A stretch of 64,000 nt of DNA from Chitinophagaceae bacterium. GTDB lineage: Bacteria > Bacteroidota > Bacteroidia > Chitinophagales > Chitinophagaceae. A program made the position numbers and the translations under genes. The DNA lies in the NCBI GenBank assembly GCA_014379345.1, contig JACMLY010000137.1, positions 1 through 64,000 on the forward strand, given 5' to 3'. The stretch's first letter is position 1; each line of letters opens with the position of its first letter. Below, piece after piece: positions 9,306 through 18,033 of the stretch. Under the pieces are notes generated by a model. The model was given only the letters and a program-made list of their open reading frames with translations, was not told the DNA's origin and made no database searches.

Positions 9306-10280
9306 TTACAATACTTTAGCCTGCCATGCATTTGCTTTTGTCATTAGTTTTAATGCGTGTTTCCAGGGCTCTGCATTCATCGGCAGCAGACGGTTACCCC
9401 TTCCCAAAATGTTTGAAGCCGACTTGAAGGTAGTTCCGTAGCACACATTGGCATTTTGATCGCCCGAGGCCATTGCGGTTACGCATTTCGGTTCGTTCAG
9501 CACTTTGCCCGAATGATCTAAACCGATCGCATGACCTATTTCGTGTACATGGGTATTTTGTACCAACATTATACCCTTAAAAAAATTGATCTCGGCTAAT
9601 ATATCAGATTGGCTATAGTGCTCCGAATCAGATCTGAAATAAGTAGGCGAAAAGGGAGCAATAGGCCGGAAGACTCCCCGCTGTGTTTTAAAATGTGTAA
9701 AGTAAGAAAGTTTAATGCTTTTATGCGCTTCCCCGGCTGTATCAACCAATCTTAAAATAAACCTGCACACAACATCTGGATGCACGGTGATAACCCCGTT
9801 ATTGGTTTCATTATCAAAGAAAATATTGTGTTGTATTTGATAATTGTGTACGTCGGGCTCGGTTAATACGCCATCTACCATAGTTGCTTTGGTTATCATT
9901 GGAGGCACCTCCAATTTTGTCTTGTCAGTGAGCTTGCCTTTTTTGTCCTGAGTGAAAAATAGATCAAAATAAGAATAAGAGTTATTAGTTAAAACGAACT
10001 TCCTGTCCCAAAAACCCTGTCCGGTTAGCTGGTATGTTTTCTTGAAGGCCTTGAGAACATTCTCAGGCCACGCACCCGTTTTAAAACTCATGTTGTTATT
10101 GTCTGCAAACGGACCCACGGTAGCTACGGTATTATCGGGGTTGAGATGCACTTTGAGTTCAATGATCAATTGCCCGCTTTTTTTCAAATTTTTGCGGTTT
10201 GAAATGGTGTCAAAATAGAGAAAGCTGTTGAACTTCGCTCCGTTGAAATCAACCTGATCTATTCTGTTTCGGTAATACAT
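9306..10280 (-). CDS. Metzincin-like zinc metalloprotease, candidate T6SS effector
   Basis: A 324-residue protein with a complete metzincin zinc site HEIGHAIGLDH at 246-256: His246, Glu247, His250, Gly253 and His256 fit HExxHxxGxxH. A likely Met-turn lies in TAMASGD at about 269-274. The N-terminal 150 residues are beta-rich and unrecognised. There is no Sec signal peptide or lipobox, so export by Sec is unlikely. It follows the VgrG/adaptor/PAAR/hydrolase-like cluster and precedes clpV, which is the usual place of a T6SS cargo gene. I infer a proteolytic effector. No gene that looks like an immunity partner sits beside it, which would fit a non-bacterial or extracellular target, or a target absent from the producer. 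Confidence 0.7.
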   Translation of the reverse strand: MYYRNRIDQVDFNGAKFNSFLYFDTISNRKNLKKSGQLIIELKVHLNPDNTVATVGPFADNNNMSFKTGAWPENVLKAFKKTYQLTGQGFWDRKFVLTNNSYSYFDLFFTQDKKGKLTDKTKLEVPPMITKATMVDGVLTEPDVHNYQIQHNIFFDNETNNGVITVHPDVVCRFILRLVDTAGEAHKSIKLSYFTHFKTQRGVFRPIAPFSPTYFRSDSEHYSQSDILAEINFFKGIMLVQNTHVHEIGHAIGLDHSGKVLNEPKCVTAMASGDQNANVCYGTTFKSASNILGRGNRLLPMNAEPWKHALKLMTKANAWQAKVL

Positions 10281-10338
10281 CGTTGCCTTTTAAGTATGGC
10301 TATTAAAGAAATTTGAATGCTTTTGGATTCATGAGCGG

Positions 10339-12267
10339 TCATTTTTTTTCTTCTACTGCTTCGACCGGTTTTACATTTTTCTTTTCACTTTCCCCTTTTT
10401 TCACATACTCATTCTGTATACGATCATAGTCGTATCCATGATCAAGTTTATACTGCATAACGCCGGTCTGTGTATCGATACTTTGCCTTATTTCCGCATT
10501 CATTTCTTTAAGCATAAGGTTGTGACTGTTGTAAATGAAGTATAAACTGTTCAGTTGTTCATCTATCGGAAAGTTTTTGCTGTTCAGGTAACCCTTTACC
10601 CGGTTGAATTCTTTATCGAACCTGGCAATGGCGGTTTTTAACCCGATTTTATTTTCGTCCTTGTCATCGGTTTTATCAAAATCGAAACCACTTCGAATAT
10701 TTCCTACGAGGTCCTTCAATGGTTCTGCGCCTTTTTCGCCTGTTAATTTCCCAAGAAAACCATTAATACCAGACAAGGGTAAATAGTCGAGCAGTTTTGT
10801 ATATAAGGCTTTTTTGGTAGCCAGCATGGGCAACGCCATACTGGTAATGGCCGCTCCCAACGCACTCTTCTGCTCAATGGACAATTTAGAAATTTCGGAG
10901 CCTCCGGTTTTTGTAGCTTCTGTAATATGATTTTTTGCCTGTGCTACCATCACGCCGCCCATTTCCGGTTTTTTTTCCTTTAATTTTTCCTGTAAAATCT
11001 TTGTATAATTATCATCTACCTCAATTGTCTGCATAGAGATTGACGCCGGAGCGTACACTTTTTTTACTCCTGCTTTGTCAAATAATTGATCAAGCATGGC
11101 ATTGGTTGCAGGAGTGTCGAAGTTGAAGAGTTTAAAGGATGCGGTGAGCTTATTGAACAAAGGGACCAGGCAATTAAAGAAGTTTTCTATCGGCAATTTA
11201 TCTGTACTCAAACCGAAGCCGCTCCTTACTTTTTTCAGGTCATCTTCAATGAAATGTGTAATTCGTTGACCGGCTTCGCCGGGTATGGCATCATAGCCCT
11301 GAAGCATTTCTCCAAACTTGGGCAGGTTACTCATGTCGATCATCCCGGGCGCTTCCGAGGCCAGTTTTTTTACCAGCCCGATGATGTCCTCGATCATTCC
11401 CGTAATTTCTCCTTTCGCTTTCTCAAAAGCATCCAATACTTTTTCATTGTCTTTGCCTATACCCATTTCATGATTGCCTAGTACATATGATAAAGCCTGA
11501 ATGAGATGAAGAAAAATATTTCCCGCGAAATAAGAGAACAGGTTGGAATTGCAGGTCTCGATATATTTTCTAAGCTTATCTGCGGGTTCAAAATACTCAA
11601 TGGCATTCTGCGTAAGATCATACCGGTTGCCCAGGGAAATCTGTTTTCCCTTTCCTTTCAATACAACAGGGTCCAGTGTATGTATATCTTTGTAGAGGGG
11701 TGTTCCAACGTAAATAACGGATTTTACAAACCAGGTTTCTTTTTTGAAACTATCATTGTCCTTGAATAAACTGGCCGCCTCATTGGCGATATTGCCACCC
11801 TGCCCCAGCCCGATAAAATGAATAGCGGAAGGATAATCGGTCCAGTCACTAATCTCTTTTTTTATTTTATCATGCAATTTTTTTCCTTCCTGTTTCCGCT
11901 TGTCTGCGGTGTCAGATTCTTCAAAATCATGCACCAGCGTTTTACTTTCTTCATTCATCTCCAGCAGATCATGATCGATTTGTTTCAACTTTTTATCCCA
12001 GCCTTTGTCGTATTCTTTAAAGTAATTGTATTCTTTATCGGCCTTTTTTTCTTTTTCTTTTTCTTCCTTTATGTATCCGGGCAGAAACGAAGCCACGCTA
12101 TCAATGGCAGAAGCAACACCTCCCACCGCGCCTGCTACCCCGCCAAGCAACCCTTCAGCACCAGCCATCCCATCCAGGTTGCCGGGTTTGAATCTAACAA
12201 GAACAACCAGATGCCTGATGTCATTGATCTGAAAACTTCCTTTGGTATTTTTTCCGCTTCCCGACAT
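10339..12267 (-). CDS. Alpha/beta-hydrolase-like protein lacking the nucleophile serine, in the T6SS spike cluster
   Basis: A 642-residue protein. Residues 36-65 are Gly/Ala-rich and hydrophobic; 65-140 are highly charged helix. At 147-163 it reads AIHFIGLGQGGNIANEA, the strand-turn-helix of a lipase nucleophile elbow (usual form GHSQGG). Here the elbow reads GLGQGG, so Gly155 stands where the catalytic Ser should be. A later VIYVGTPLY matches the post-elbow strand of lipases. The C-terminal 400 residues are helical and unrecognised. The gene starts 18 bp after the PAAR gene. I infer a non-catalytic lipase-fold protein, perhaps a cargo carrier or a decayed Tle-type effector. It has no signal peptide and no obvious immunity partner. 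Confidence 0.65.
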   Translation of the reverse strand: MSGSGKNTKGSFQINDIRHLVVLVRFKPGNLDGMAGAEGLLGGVAGAVGGVASAIDSVASFLPGYIKEEKEKEKKADKEYNYFKEYDKGWDKKLKQIDHDLLEMNEESKTLVHDFEESDTADKRKQEGKKLHDKIKKEISDWTDYPSAIHFIGLGQGGNIANEAASLFKDNDSFKKETWFVKSVIYVGTPLYKDIHTLDPVVLKGKGKQISLGNRYDLTQNAIEYFEPADKLRKYIETCNSNLFSYFAGNIFLHLIQALSYVLGNHEMGIGKDNEKVLDAFEKAKGEITGMIEDIIGLVKKLASEAPGMIDMSNLPKFGEMLQGYDAIPGEAGQRITHFIEDDLKKVRSGFGLSTDKLPIENFFNCLVPLFNKLTASFKLFNFDTPATNAMLDQLFDKAGVKKVYAPASISMQTIEVDDNYTKILQEKLKEKKPEMGGVMVAQAKNHITEATKTGGSEISKLSIEQKSALGAAITSMALPMLATKKALYTKLLDYLPLSGINGFLGKLTGEKGAEPLKDLVGNIRSGFDFDKTDDKDENKIGLKTAIARFDKEFNRVKGYLNSKNFPIDEQLNSLYFIYNSHNLMLKEMNAEIRQSIDTQTGVMQYKLDHGYDYDRIQNEYVKKGESEKKNVKPVEAVEEKK

Positions 12268-12285
12268 GAGGGAATTATTTATGCT

Positions 12286-12921
12286 TTATTTGTTATTGAA
12301 AAAAGTTGATCTGCAATCTGCAATGGTGTATCCTGATATTTGTTCGGTTTTGCCACTCCCATCAGTTTTTCCGGTATGCAGTTCACCATCCGGTGTACGG
12401 ATCTCGTATTTAACTCCCTTTACCCCCTTGTCTGCCTCATCTTTGAGTGTGAACTGTGCTGTAAAATCTTTTTTATCTGTTCGCTCCGCGGTTTCACTGC
12501 CATTAGATGCTGCTTCTGTAAGTGCATTGATATTAGCAATATCTTTCGCCTGACCGGCACCGACTGTACTGAATAATGCCTCCAGCATATTTCCTTTTCC
12601 TCCACCGGCTCCGCCGCCACCCCCTGATTCCCCGATCAACACCGTTGGGCATCCGATTACAATGCTGCCTCCATGCGCTGTCATGTCCCCCATCCGGGCG
12701 GCCATTTTACCGCCAATCAAAACACCACTGCTTCCCATGACCACAGCATCTGGTCCTCCTGCACAAAAACACATTGTGCCCACGGTTGCGGCGGGTAAGC
12801 CTCCGATGATCACATTGGGAGCTGCACCCAGTGGTAGTAAAGGACCTCCTATGTGAGGAACCAGTGCGGTCCACATGGGGCACACATGCATATCGAGTAC
12901 TCTTGCCGCAGGTTTTCCCAT
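12286..12921 (-). CDS. PAAR-repeat spike tip with a C-terminal Ig/transthyretin-like extension
   Basis: The N-terminal half (1-100) is a PAAR domain: it opens MGKPAARVLDMHVC, repeats glycine-led turns such as VIIGGLPAATVG and VLIGGKMAARMGDMTAHGG, and contains His and Cys residues that could bind the zinc at the cone tip. A glycine-rich linker (about 100-110) leads to a helical stretch. The last 65 residues resemble small beta-sandwich domains often found on VgrG or PAAR tails ('VKGVKYEIRTPDGELHTGKTDGSGKTE'). By family knowledge PAAR sharpens the VgrG spike and carries cargo. The tail may dock the hydrolase-like or protease product encoded next. Confidence 0.88.
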   Translation of the reverse strand: MGKPAARVLDMHVCPMWTALVPHIGGPLLPLGAAPNVIIGGLPAATVGTMCFCAGGPDAVVMGSSGVLIGGKMAARMGDMTAHGGSIVIGCPTVLIGESGGGGGAGGGKGNMLEALFSTVGAGQAKDIANINALTEAASNGSETAERTDKKDFTAQFTLKDEADKGVKGVKYEIRTPDGELHTGKTDGSGKTEQISGYTIADCRSTFFNNK

Positions 12922-12983
12922 TATTTTTTATTTGAACTGATCAGCTATTATAGAGATTCTAAAACCGTTGCTAGATGGATTTT

Positions 12984-13583
12984 TTAATCCATTAAAAACC
13001 TTCGCCTGTTTGTATTTTCCTCTGTATCCTTCTCTTTTTTATCAGACTGGATTTTATCTGCCGAAGTCGGTTGTTCCTCTTTCCCGGCTATACTTTTATT
13101 TTCAAAGAATGCTTTTTTAGTAATTAGTCCTTTTTCAAGTTTATTTTTTCTGTTTATTTGAAGGCGAAGCAGTTGATCCTTGTTCTCATCTTCTACATAG
13201 ATTGAATCGATTGGTTCACCATAAAATGCTTCGAGTTGGGTTTGCGAACACCCGGACAAATAATTCAGTAGAACCCTTGCATCCCAAAAGCGGAAAAAAT
13301 ATTCTTTGTCCTCAATTTTTTTATAGATAAATGATTGCAGATGTTGCCGTAGATCATCGATCGTTTCAGGTGATTCAAAAAAAACGGTATGGTGTAAAGA
13401 TGCCAGGGGATGATTGATTTGTTCAAATACGTTGTTTTCCGTTACGAATAGCCATGGAGCTGCATCCCAGATGCCGGCATCATTTGTTTCATGGAATAAA
13501 CATTGCTGTCCGGGATATTCCTTTTGTAGTAAAAGCAATGTAAAAGTTCCATTAATGGCGGTATCGAAACAGAAGTATTTCAT
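12984..13583 (-). CDS. DUF4123-type T6SS adaptor/chaperone
   Basis: The 199-residue protein has the hallmarks of the DUF4123 family: 'AAPWLFVTENN' early on, 'LRQHLQSFIYKKI', then 'EYFFRFWDARVLLNYLSG', close to the family motif F-R-F-W-D-P-R-V. Such proteins bind a T6SS effector and load it on the spike. It lies between vgrG (15 bp away) and the PAAR gene (62 bp away), the typical setting. The C-terminal 45 residues are charged and probably disordered. Its client is most likely the hydrolase-like protein or the protease encoded downstream. Confidence 0.85.
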   Translation of the reverse strand: MKYFCFDTAINGTFTLLLLQKEYPGQQCLFHETNDAGIWDAAPWLFVTENNVFEQINHPLASLHHTVFFESPETIDDLRQHLQSFIYKKIEDKEYFFRFWDARVLLNYLSGCSQTQLEAFYGEPIDSIYVEDENKDQLLRLQINRKNKLEKGLITKKAFFENKSIAGKEEQPTSADKIQSDKKEKDTEENTNRRRFLMD

Positions 13584-13598
13584 TTCATTCGCATAACG

Positions 13599-15488
13599 TT
13601 AATTAATCTTCACGATACCACCTTCCAGTTTTGTAATACCGGTTGCGGATAGTTCCAATTCAGCTACGGCGGTTACGGCCACTTTCTTACCCGAGGCCAC
13701 CTCGATGTCAAGCTGCGCATTGACCGTAACATTCTGCTCTGCATCCAGGTCAATTTCTTTTCCGATCAGATCAACTCCGTTTTTATTAATAGTTATTTCT
13801 CCGCCGGCTTTCATATTAATTTCGGAGGCGCTCATATTGATCGATCCATCTGCACGCAGGTCGATAGATCCTTTTGAGTGGATCGTAATCTTCTTTCCTT
13901 TTTTTTCCAGCAATATTTCAGCAATGATTACATTATTTTCCTGCAGGCCCAGTTTTATGCTATCGGGTCCATTCAGCTGAATAATGGATGCATTGCTCTC
14001 ATCTTTTATCGACATGAGTGTTAAGAAAAGAAGATCGTCTTTGTTCCGTTGGATCAGCGCGTTTTTCGGGAATTTCCCTTGAAAATTATCTGTTATTGTA
14101 AGCTGGCCATCTTTATCATTGATCTCAAGCCTTCTGCCACTTCTCGTTCCGATCAGTTTCGCATCATTTCCTTCATCAGGAATATCCGGCTTGCTTTTTT
14201 CAGAAAATACGGCCCCCATTACAAAAGGCCGCTCTGCATTATTGTCGATAAAATCTACAATGACGGTATCTCCGATCTCCGGTAAGAACCGGAATCCTCT
14301 TCCATCTCCCGCATGTGGCACTATCACATTCAGGAAAGGCGTTGATTCTCCTTCCTTTTGCCAACCAAAGTGCACCTTCACTCTTGCATGACCGTCCTTA
14401 TCTTCATTTGCAATTACTTCGCCATATTGTGGTTTGCAAAATGTAAACAAATGCGAGTTGGTATACGGTGGTGCTTTTGTTTCTGAAGGGATGGCTACAA
14501 AATTATTTTGATAGTTTGTAAGCCCACTGCAGCTATGATGCAGTTCTACCACAATGAATTCCCCTGCGTTGTTGTCTTTTTCATCGATCAGCTTAATAGT
14601 GCCGCCCAGTCTCAAACCGCTCAAATGTGTTCGGCCACTAATATACACCGTGGAGGATGCGGCAGATTGCTGGTTCAATTCGCTGGTCTTTTCAAGTATT
14701 TCTTTCTTGACGGCATGTGCGTAATAAGCCGGGGCATGGCCATCACCATAAAAATTTCTGGATGCTTCAACCGCAGCGTCGATCATTCCGTTTCCGCCCG
14801 GTTTCTCAGCCTCTTTTGTAGAGGTGATGAATTCACCCTTGAAATGGTCAAACCCGGAAATGTTATTCGGCTGTTGCTGCATCCTTGCAGTAATATTAAG
14901 ATCAAAAACAAATCCTTCTGCCAACTTCAACTCCACTGCTTTTTTATCCGGTTCTGCTAAAACCATTTGTTCGCCATTGTAAAAAAACCATTCACCGTGG
15001 CGGGCTGCCAGCATACAAAGAAATTCGAAATTGGTCTGGTTGTATTGAACCGTATAAAACAGGCTTTCACTGTTTTTAGGTTCAATCTTCATTGGGGCTT
15101 TGCCGCCAAGCTCCTGGAAAATGTCCTTAAGCGGTTGCTTGGTAAAAGATTTGCATTGTTGTATTTCATCAAGCTTAATAAGCAATCCTTTCCCGGCTAC
15201 TTCGTACTCTGAGTTTAACACAAACTGGTTATAACAAAGAATGTTCTGGATGACGCCTTTGAAAACGAAACCGTCATCGATGGTGATAGTTACCTGTTTT
15301 CCTAGATTTTTTTTATAAAATTCTACATGCTTCGAGAGCGAAACATCGTTCTGTTCAATTCTCCAGACAAAGGAAAAGGAATTTGTATCAGCAAGACGCT
15401 GATTAATAGAAAGGTTGGAAAACTGAACGTCTTCCTCAAAGTCCTGCACTTTTATATCTACCGTAGCAAGTTCAATACCGTCTGCCAT
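13599..15488 (-). CDS. vgrG: T6SS spike protein VgrG (TssI)
   Basis: At 629 residues it shows the whole VgrG plan: an N-terminal gp27-like part ('NLGKQVTITIDDGFVFKGVIQNI', 'TNFEFLCMLAARHGEWFFYNG'), a gp5 OB-fold ('HARVKVHFGWQKEG...', 'VIVPHAGDGRGFRFLPEIGDTVIV') and a C-terminal triple beta-helix of short repeats ('SIDLRADGSINMSASEINMKAGGEI'). There is no extra C-terminal toxin domain. It trimerises as the spike that sits on the TssD tube and carries the PAAR tip. It is the second gene of the minus arm. Confidence 0.93.
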   Translation of the reverse strand: MADGIELATVDIKVQDFEEDVQFSNLSINQRLADTNSFSFVWRIEQNDVSLSKHVEFYKKNLGKQVTITIDDGFVFKGVIQNILCYNQFVLNSEYEVAGKGLLIKLDEIQQCKSFTKQPLKDIFQELGGKAPMKIEPKNSESLFYTVQYNQTNFEFLCMLAARHGEWFFYNGEQMVLAEPDKKAVELKLAEGFVFDLNITARMQQQPNNISGFDHFKGEFITSTKEAEKPGGNGMIDAAVEASRNFYGDGHAPAYYAHAVKKEILEKTSELNQQSAASSTVYISGRTHLSGLRLGGTIKLIDEKDNNAGEFIVVELHHSCSGLTNYQNNFVAIPSETKAPPYTNSHLFTFCKPQYGEVIANEDKDGHARVKVHFGWQKEGESTPFLNVIVPHAGDGRGFRFLPEIGDTVIVDFIDNNAERPFVMGAVFSEKSKPDIPDEGNDAKLIGTRSGRRLEINDKDGQLTITDNFQGKFPKNALIQRNKDDLLFLTLMSIKDESNASIIQLNGPDSIKLGLQENNVIIAEILLEKKGKKITIHSKGSIDLRADGSINMSASEINMKAGGEITINKNGVDLIGKEIDLDAEQNVTVNAQLDIEVASGKKVAVTAVAELELSATGITKLEGGIVKIN

Positions 15489-15581
15489 AGTTAAGGGGTT
15501 TATGGCTTGATGAAAGTTACAGAGTATAGCTCCGGCAAATAATAAATCTGCGTTTTTAATTGTCTGGCGCCGGAAATAAGC

Positions 15582-15968
15582 TTATACCCACTCATTCGTA
15601 TGTGTTCCATTTCCCATTTTGATTTCCTTTGCCGATATGGTAAAAGTAACTCTCATGGGTTTTTCATTATCTGAAGTAAATTTTTCTTCAAAATCGATGA
15701 GGTAGCCCTCTGTGAATTTTAATTCCTTCATCGTTGCATCACTGTCGCGTTTTAAGAAAACCACGCTTCCATCTTTGCGCTCAAAGTTATTACACATCCA
15801 CTCAAACAGATCAGTTTCGTTGTTGCTTTCTACGGTAAGGGTGATTTTTCCACCGCGGGTAATGGAAGAAGGTCTTCCTGTGGCATCTACTTCCTGACGA
15901 AGAGAATAAGCGCAGTCAAGCACGTTATAAGGTTTTCCTGCTACGGTGAGTTTAGCTTTAAAGCTCAT
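15582..15968 (-). CDS. tssD: T6SS inner-tube protein TssD (Hcp)
   Basis: A 128-residue protein of the T6SSiii Hcp type: MSFKAKLTVAGKPYNVLDCAYSL at the start, 'GGKITLTVESNNETDLFEWMCNN', 'DGSVVFLKRDSDATMKELKF' and a closing 'MRVTFTISAKEIKMGN'. It forms stacked hexameric rings, the projectile tube. It is the first gene of the minus arm, directly behind the divergent control region, as expected for the subunit needed in the greatest amount. A paralogue with a tail lies at 5697-6179. Confidence 0.92.
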   Translation of the reverse strand: MSFKAKLTVAGKPYNVLDCAYSLRQEVDATGRPSSITRGGKITLTVESNNETDLFEWMCNNFERKDGSVVFLKRDSDATMKELKFTEGYLIDFEEKFTSDNEKPMRVTFTISAKEIKMGNGTHTNEWV

Positions 15969-16000
15969 GATTAAAGTTTTTTAAAGTGAATAGATGGTTG

Positions 16001-16052
16001 TTCTAAAGATAATCCAAGCGATAGTCGGAAAAAAGAAAACTTATCTTTAGAA
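16001..16052. promoter_or_regulatory. Perfect 12-bp inverted repeat in the T6SS divergent control region
   Basis: TTCTAAAGATAA at 16001-16012 is mirrored exactly by TTATCTTTAGAA at 16041-16052, with a 28-bp spacer. It lies between the two divergent arms, 33 bp from the tssD start. Read on either strand, each arm holds TATCTTTA, one base from the Bacteroidota -7 box TAnnTTTG. The site may therefore be an operator, a pair of promoters facing opposite ways, or both. Confidence 0.5.
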
Positions 16053-16135
16053 TAAATATTACAAATACAAATAAACATCATTTAAAAACCTTCTCAATAC
16101 CCTTTTTGTGTGATTTTTTAAGTTAGATATTTTTC

Positions 16136-16143
16136 TATTTTTG
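16136..16143 (+). promoter_or_regulatory. Candidate -7 box for the tssG arm
   Basis: TATTTTTG fits TAnnTTTG exactly and lies 49 bp before the tssG ATG. No TTTG sits at the ideal distance for a -33 box: the nearest upstream one is 27 bp away, longer than the usual spacing of about 19. The call is tentative. Confidence 0.35.
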
Positions 16144-16192
16144 TTTTCCCACATGTTTCCTTACAAAGCTGACGGCGGGATCAATTCTTACA

Positions 16193-17107
16193 ATGGGAGC
16201 GGAGTTAAACAGATACAATCAGGCGCAACATATTGCATTGCGCGCCGAAGCATTTTGTGCGGCGTTGCTTGACAATGGTGCTTTCTTCGACAGTCTCACC
16301 ATCGAATTTGCAGGATCCTTTCGGAGAACTTATCGCAATGATATTGATAACGTTTCAATAGAAAATGGCGACCGCAAGAATGACAAGATAAGTTTGGTGC
16401 TCAACCGTGATGGGATCTACGACAAATTACCGGAAGGCTTGTTTCACCAGTCGCTCGGTTCAGGCCGTGTGTCGGCATTGAAAGATATGATCGGGGAGCA
16501 TCGCCGTTACAAGGAAGAAGAAAAGGCCGCCCGGAAATTTTTTCAACCTATTCAACAGGAGATCTTCCGATTTGCTGTGATGGCTGAACAGGAGGAAAGA
16601 AATATTCTTTTCGGAACACTCAATGGACAGGTATCGGAGGCTTTTTTCAGATTTTGGGATATTTCTGAAGACCTTCCGCTCAGTGCTGCGGAAATAATGA
16701 TACGGTTGATGCCCATGCAGAAAAGGATAAAAGGAGATAAGAAACTTATTGCAAAAGCACTTCAACTGGCTTTGAATAAACAAGTAAGTGTTGCCGAAAC
16801 CACGGTAGAGCAACAACAGCACGACAATACCATTTTTCGCACCGGCGATGGAAGTATGCTTGGATTGGATACCATTACAGGAAATGTTTTTGCAGAACCT
16901 TCCAGGAGATGGACATTTACCATACATGACCTGACAGCATCAGAAACGGCCCAATATTGCGACAACAAGCCATTTGGCAAGTTCTTACAGCGGTTTACAG
17001 AAATTTTTCTGCCACTTGAAATTGAAACAAAGTTTGAATTCGAGCCGGAGGAAGAAACAGGGGAAAAAGAAAGGGAGTATATAATTGGATATGGATTTTA
17101 TCTTTAA
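16193..17107 (+). CDS. tssG: T6SS baseplate protein TssG (divergent Bacteroidota form)
   Basis: This 304-residue protein starts the plus arm. It shows a TssG-like order: an N-terminal helix plus beta strand ('FFDSLTIEFAGSFRRTYRND'), a helical middle with 'FFRFWDISEDLPLSAAEIMIRLMP' and a C-terminal beta part ending 'REYIIGYGFYL'. Similarity to TssG of other subtypes is weak, as is usual for subtype iii. By family knowledge TssG joins TssE, TssF and TssK in the baseplate wedge. Its place 17 bp before tssN and in the same operon as tssK, tssE and tssF supports the call. Confidence 0.72.
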   Translation: MGAELNRYNQAQHIALRAEAFCAALLDNGAFFDSLTIEFAGSFRRTYRNDIDNVSIENGDRKNDKISLVLNRDGIYDKLPEGLFHQSLGSGRVSALKDMIGEHRRYKEEEKAARKFFQPIQQEIFRFAVMAEQEERNILFGTLNGQVSEAFFRFWDISEDLPLSAAEIMIRLMPMQKRIKGDKKLIAKALQLALNKQVSVAETTVEQQQHDNTIFRTGDGSMLGLDTITGNVFAEPSRRWTFTIHDLTASETAQYCDNKPFGKFLQRFTEIFLPLEIETKFEFEPEEETGEKEREYIIGYGFYL

Positions 17108-17124
17108 AGCATGAACGATTGGTA

Positions 17125-17985
17125 ATGGCATTAAAAACATTTATACTCTATTTTGCGCCTTTCCTGGCTGGGTCAATGATGATCTTTGCGATTATCAAAC
17201 AGTTTGCGTCCAGTTTTGCCGCCAAAGCAAATAAACCGATACGTTATGGAGGTGTATTCTCCGTGATATCTTCGGGTCTTGCTTTTCTGGCAACATTTAT
17301 CAGCGAAAATCCTTTTTTGGTTTTCTGGATACTTGCTGCCGTTTACCTGATCTTCGGGTGGGTGCATATTTTATTGACACATAGAAAATATTTCAGTAAC
17401 CCCCGGGAAACAAAACAAAGATTGCTGACGGGCGAGGTCCTGTTCAGTCTGTCGATCATTTTTTTTAGCGTCGCCGCATTTGCCGCCTTGCAGTATTTCT
17501 TAAAGGATAAATCATTCATGTTTTATCCCATGCTACTAAGTATGTTGTTTTTTTTCATTCCCCTGCTGCTCTATCATACGTTCGACGCAGCTTATGACAT
17601 CCCGGATCCTTTATATGCAACATGGGAGTATCCGCTCAACCAGACGATCGATCTTCCGGATGAGAAAGAAAACGAACAGCTTTATGTAATAGGATTTGAG
17701 ATTGCAAAAAGATCGGTGGATGCTGAGCGGACCTATTTCAGGGCAAAAGCACCCGCAGAGATGAACCTGGGCGAGTTATTCTATCATTTTATCAACGACT
17801 ATAATGAAGTACAAAGTGAAACACCCATCGAATATATAGGTAAAGATAAAGGATCACATACCTGGTATTTTCGGACCAGGCCAAAATGGTACGGTTTTTC
17901 AACTATTTTAGATCCGTTCAAAACAGTCTACCAGAACCGGATAAAAGAAAATACAGTTATCATTTGCGAAAGAGCCGCCATATAG
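17125..17985 (+). CDS. tssN: T6SSiii inner-membrane protein TssN
   Basis: The protein has five hydrophobic segments in its first 160 residues (such as FILYFAPFLAGSMMIFAII, FLVFWILAAVYLIFGWV and YPMLLSMLFFFIPLLLY), then a soluble domain of about 120 residues ('YVIGFEIAKRSVDAERTYFRAKAP', 'SHTWYFRTRPKWYGFSTI'). This matches TssN, a subtype-iii component that replaces part of the absent TssJLM complex and contacts the baseplate. I start at the ATG at 17125 (MALKTF) and not at the TTG six bases earlier. It is closely packed between tssG and tssK. Confidence 0.78.
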   Translation: MALKTFILYFAPFLAGSMMIFAIIKQFASSFAAKANKPIRYGGVFSVISSGLAFLATFISENPFLVFWILAAVYLIFGWVHILLTHRKYFSNPRETKQRLLTGEVLFSLSIIFFSVAAFAALQYFLKDKSFMFYPMLLSMLFFFIPLLLYHTFDAAYDIPDPLYATWEYPLNQTIDLPDEKENEQLYVIGFEIAKRSVDAERTYFRAKAPAEMNLGELFYHFINDYNEVQSETPIEYIGKDKGSHTWYFRTRPKWYGFSTILDPFKTVYQNRIKENTVIICERAAI

Positions 17986-18033
17986 GGTTTAGAGAAATAA
18001 ATCGATTATATTGTATTCAGTAATTTCTTCTTA

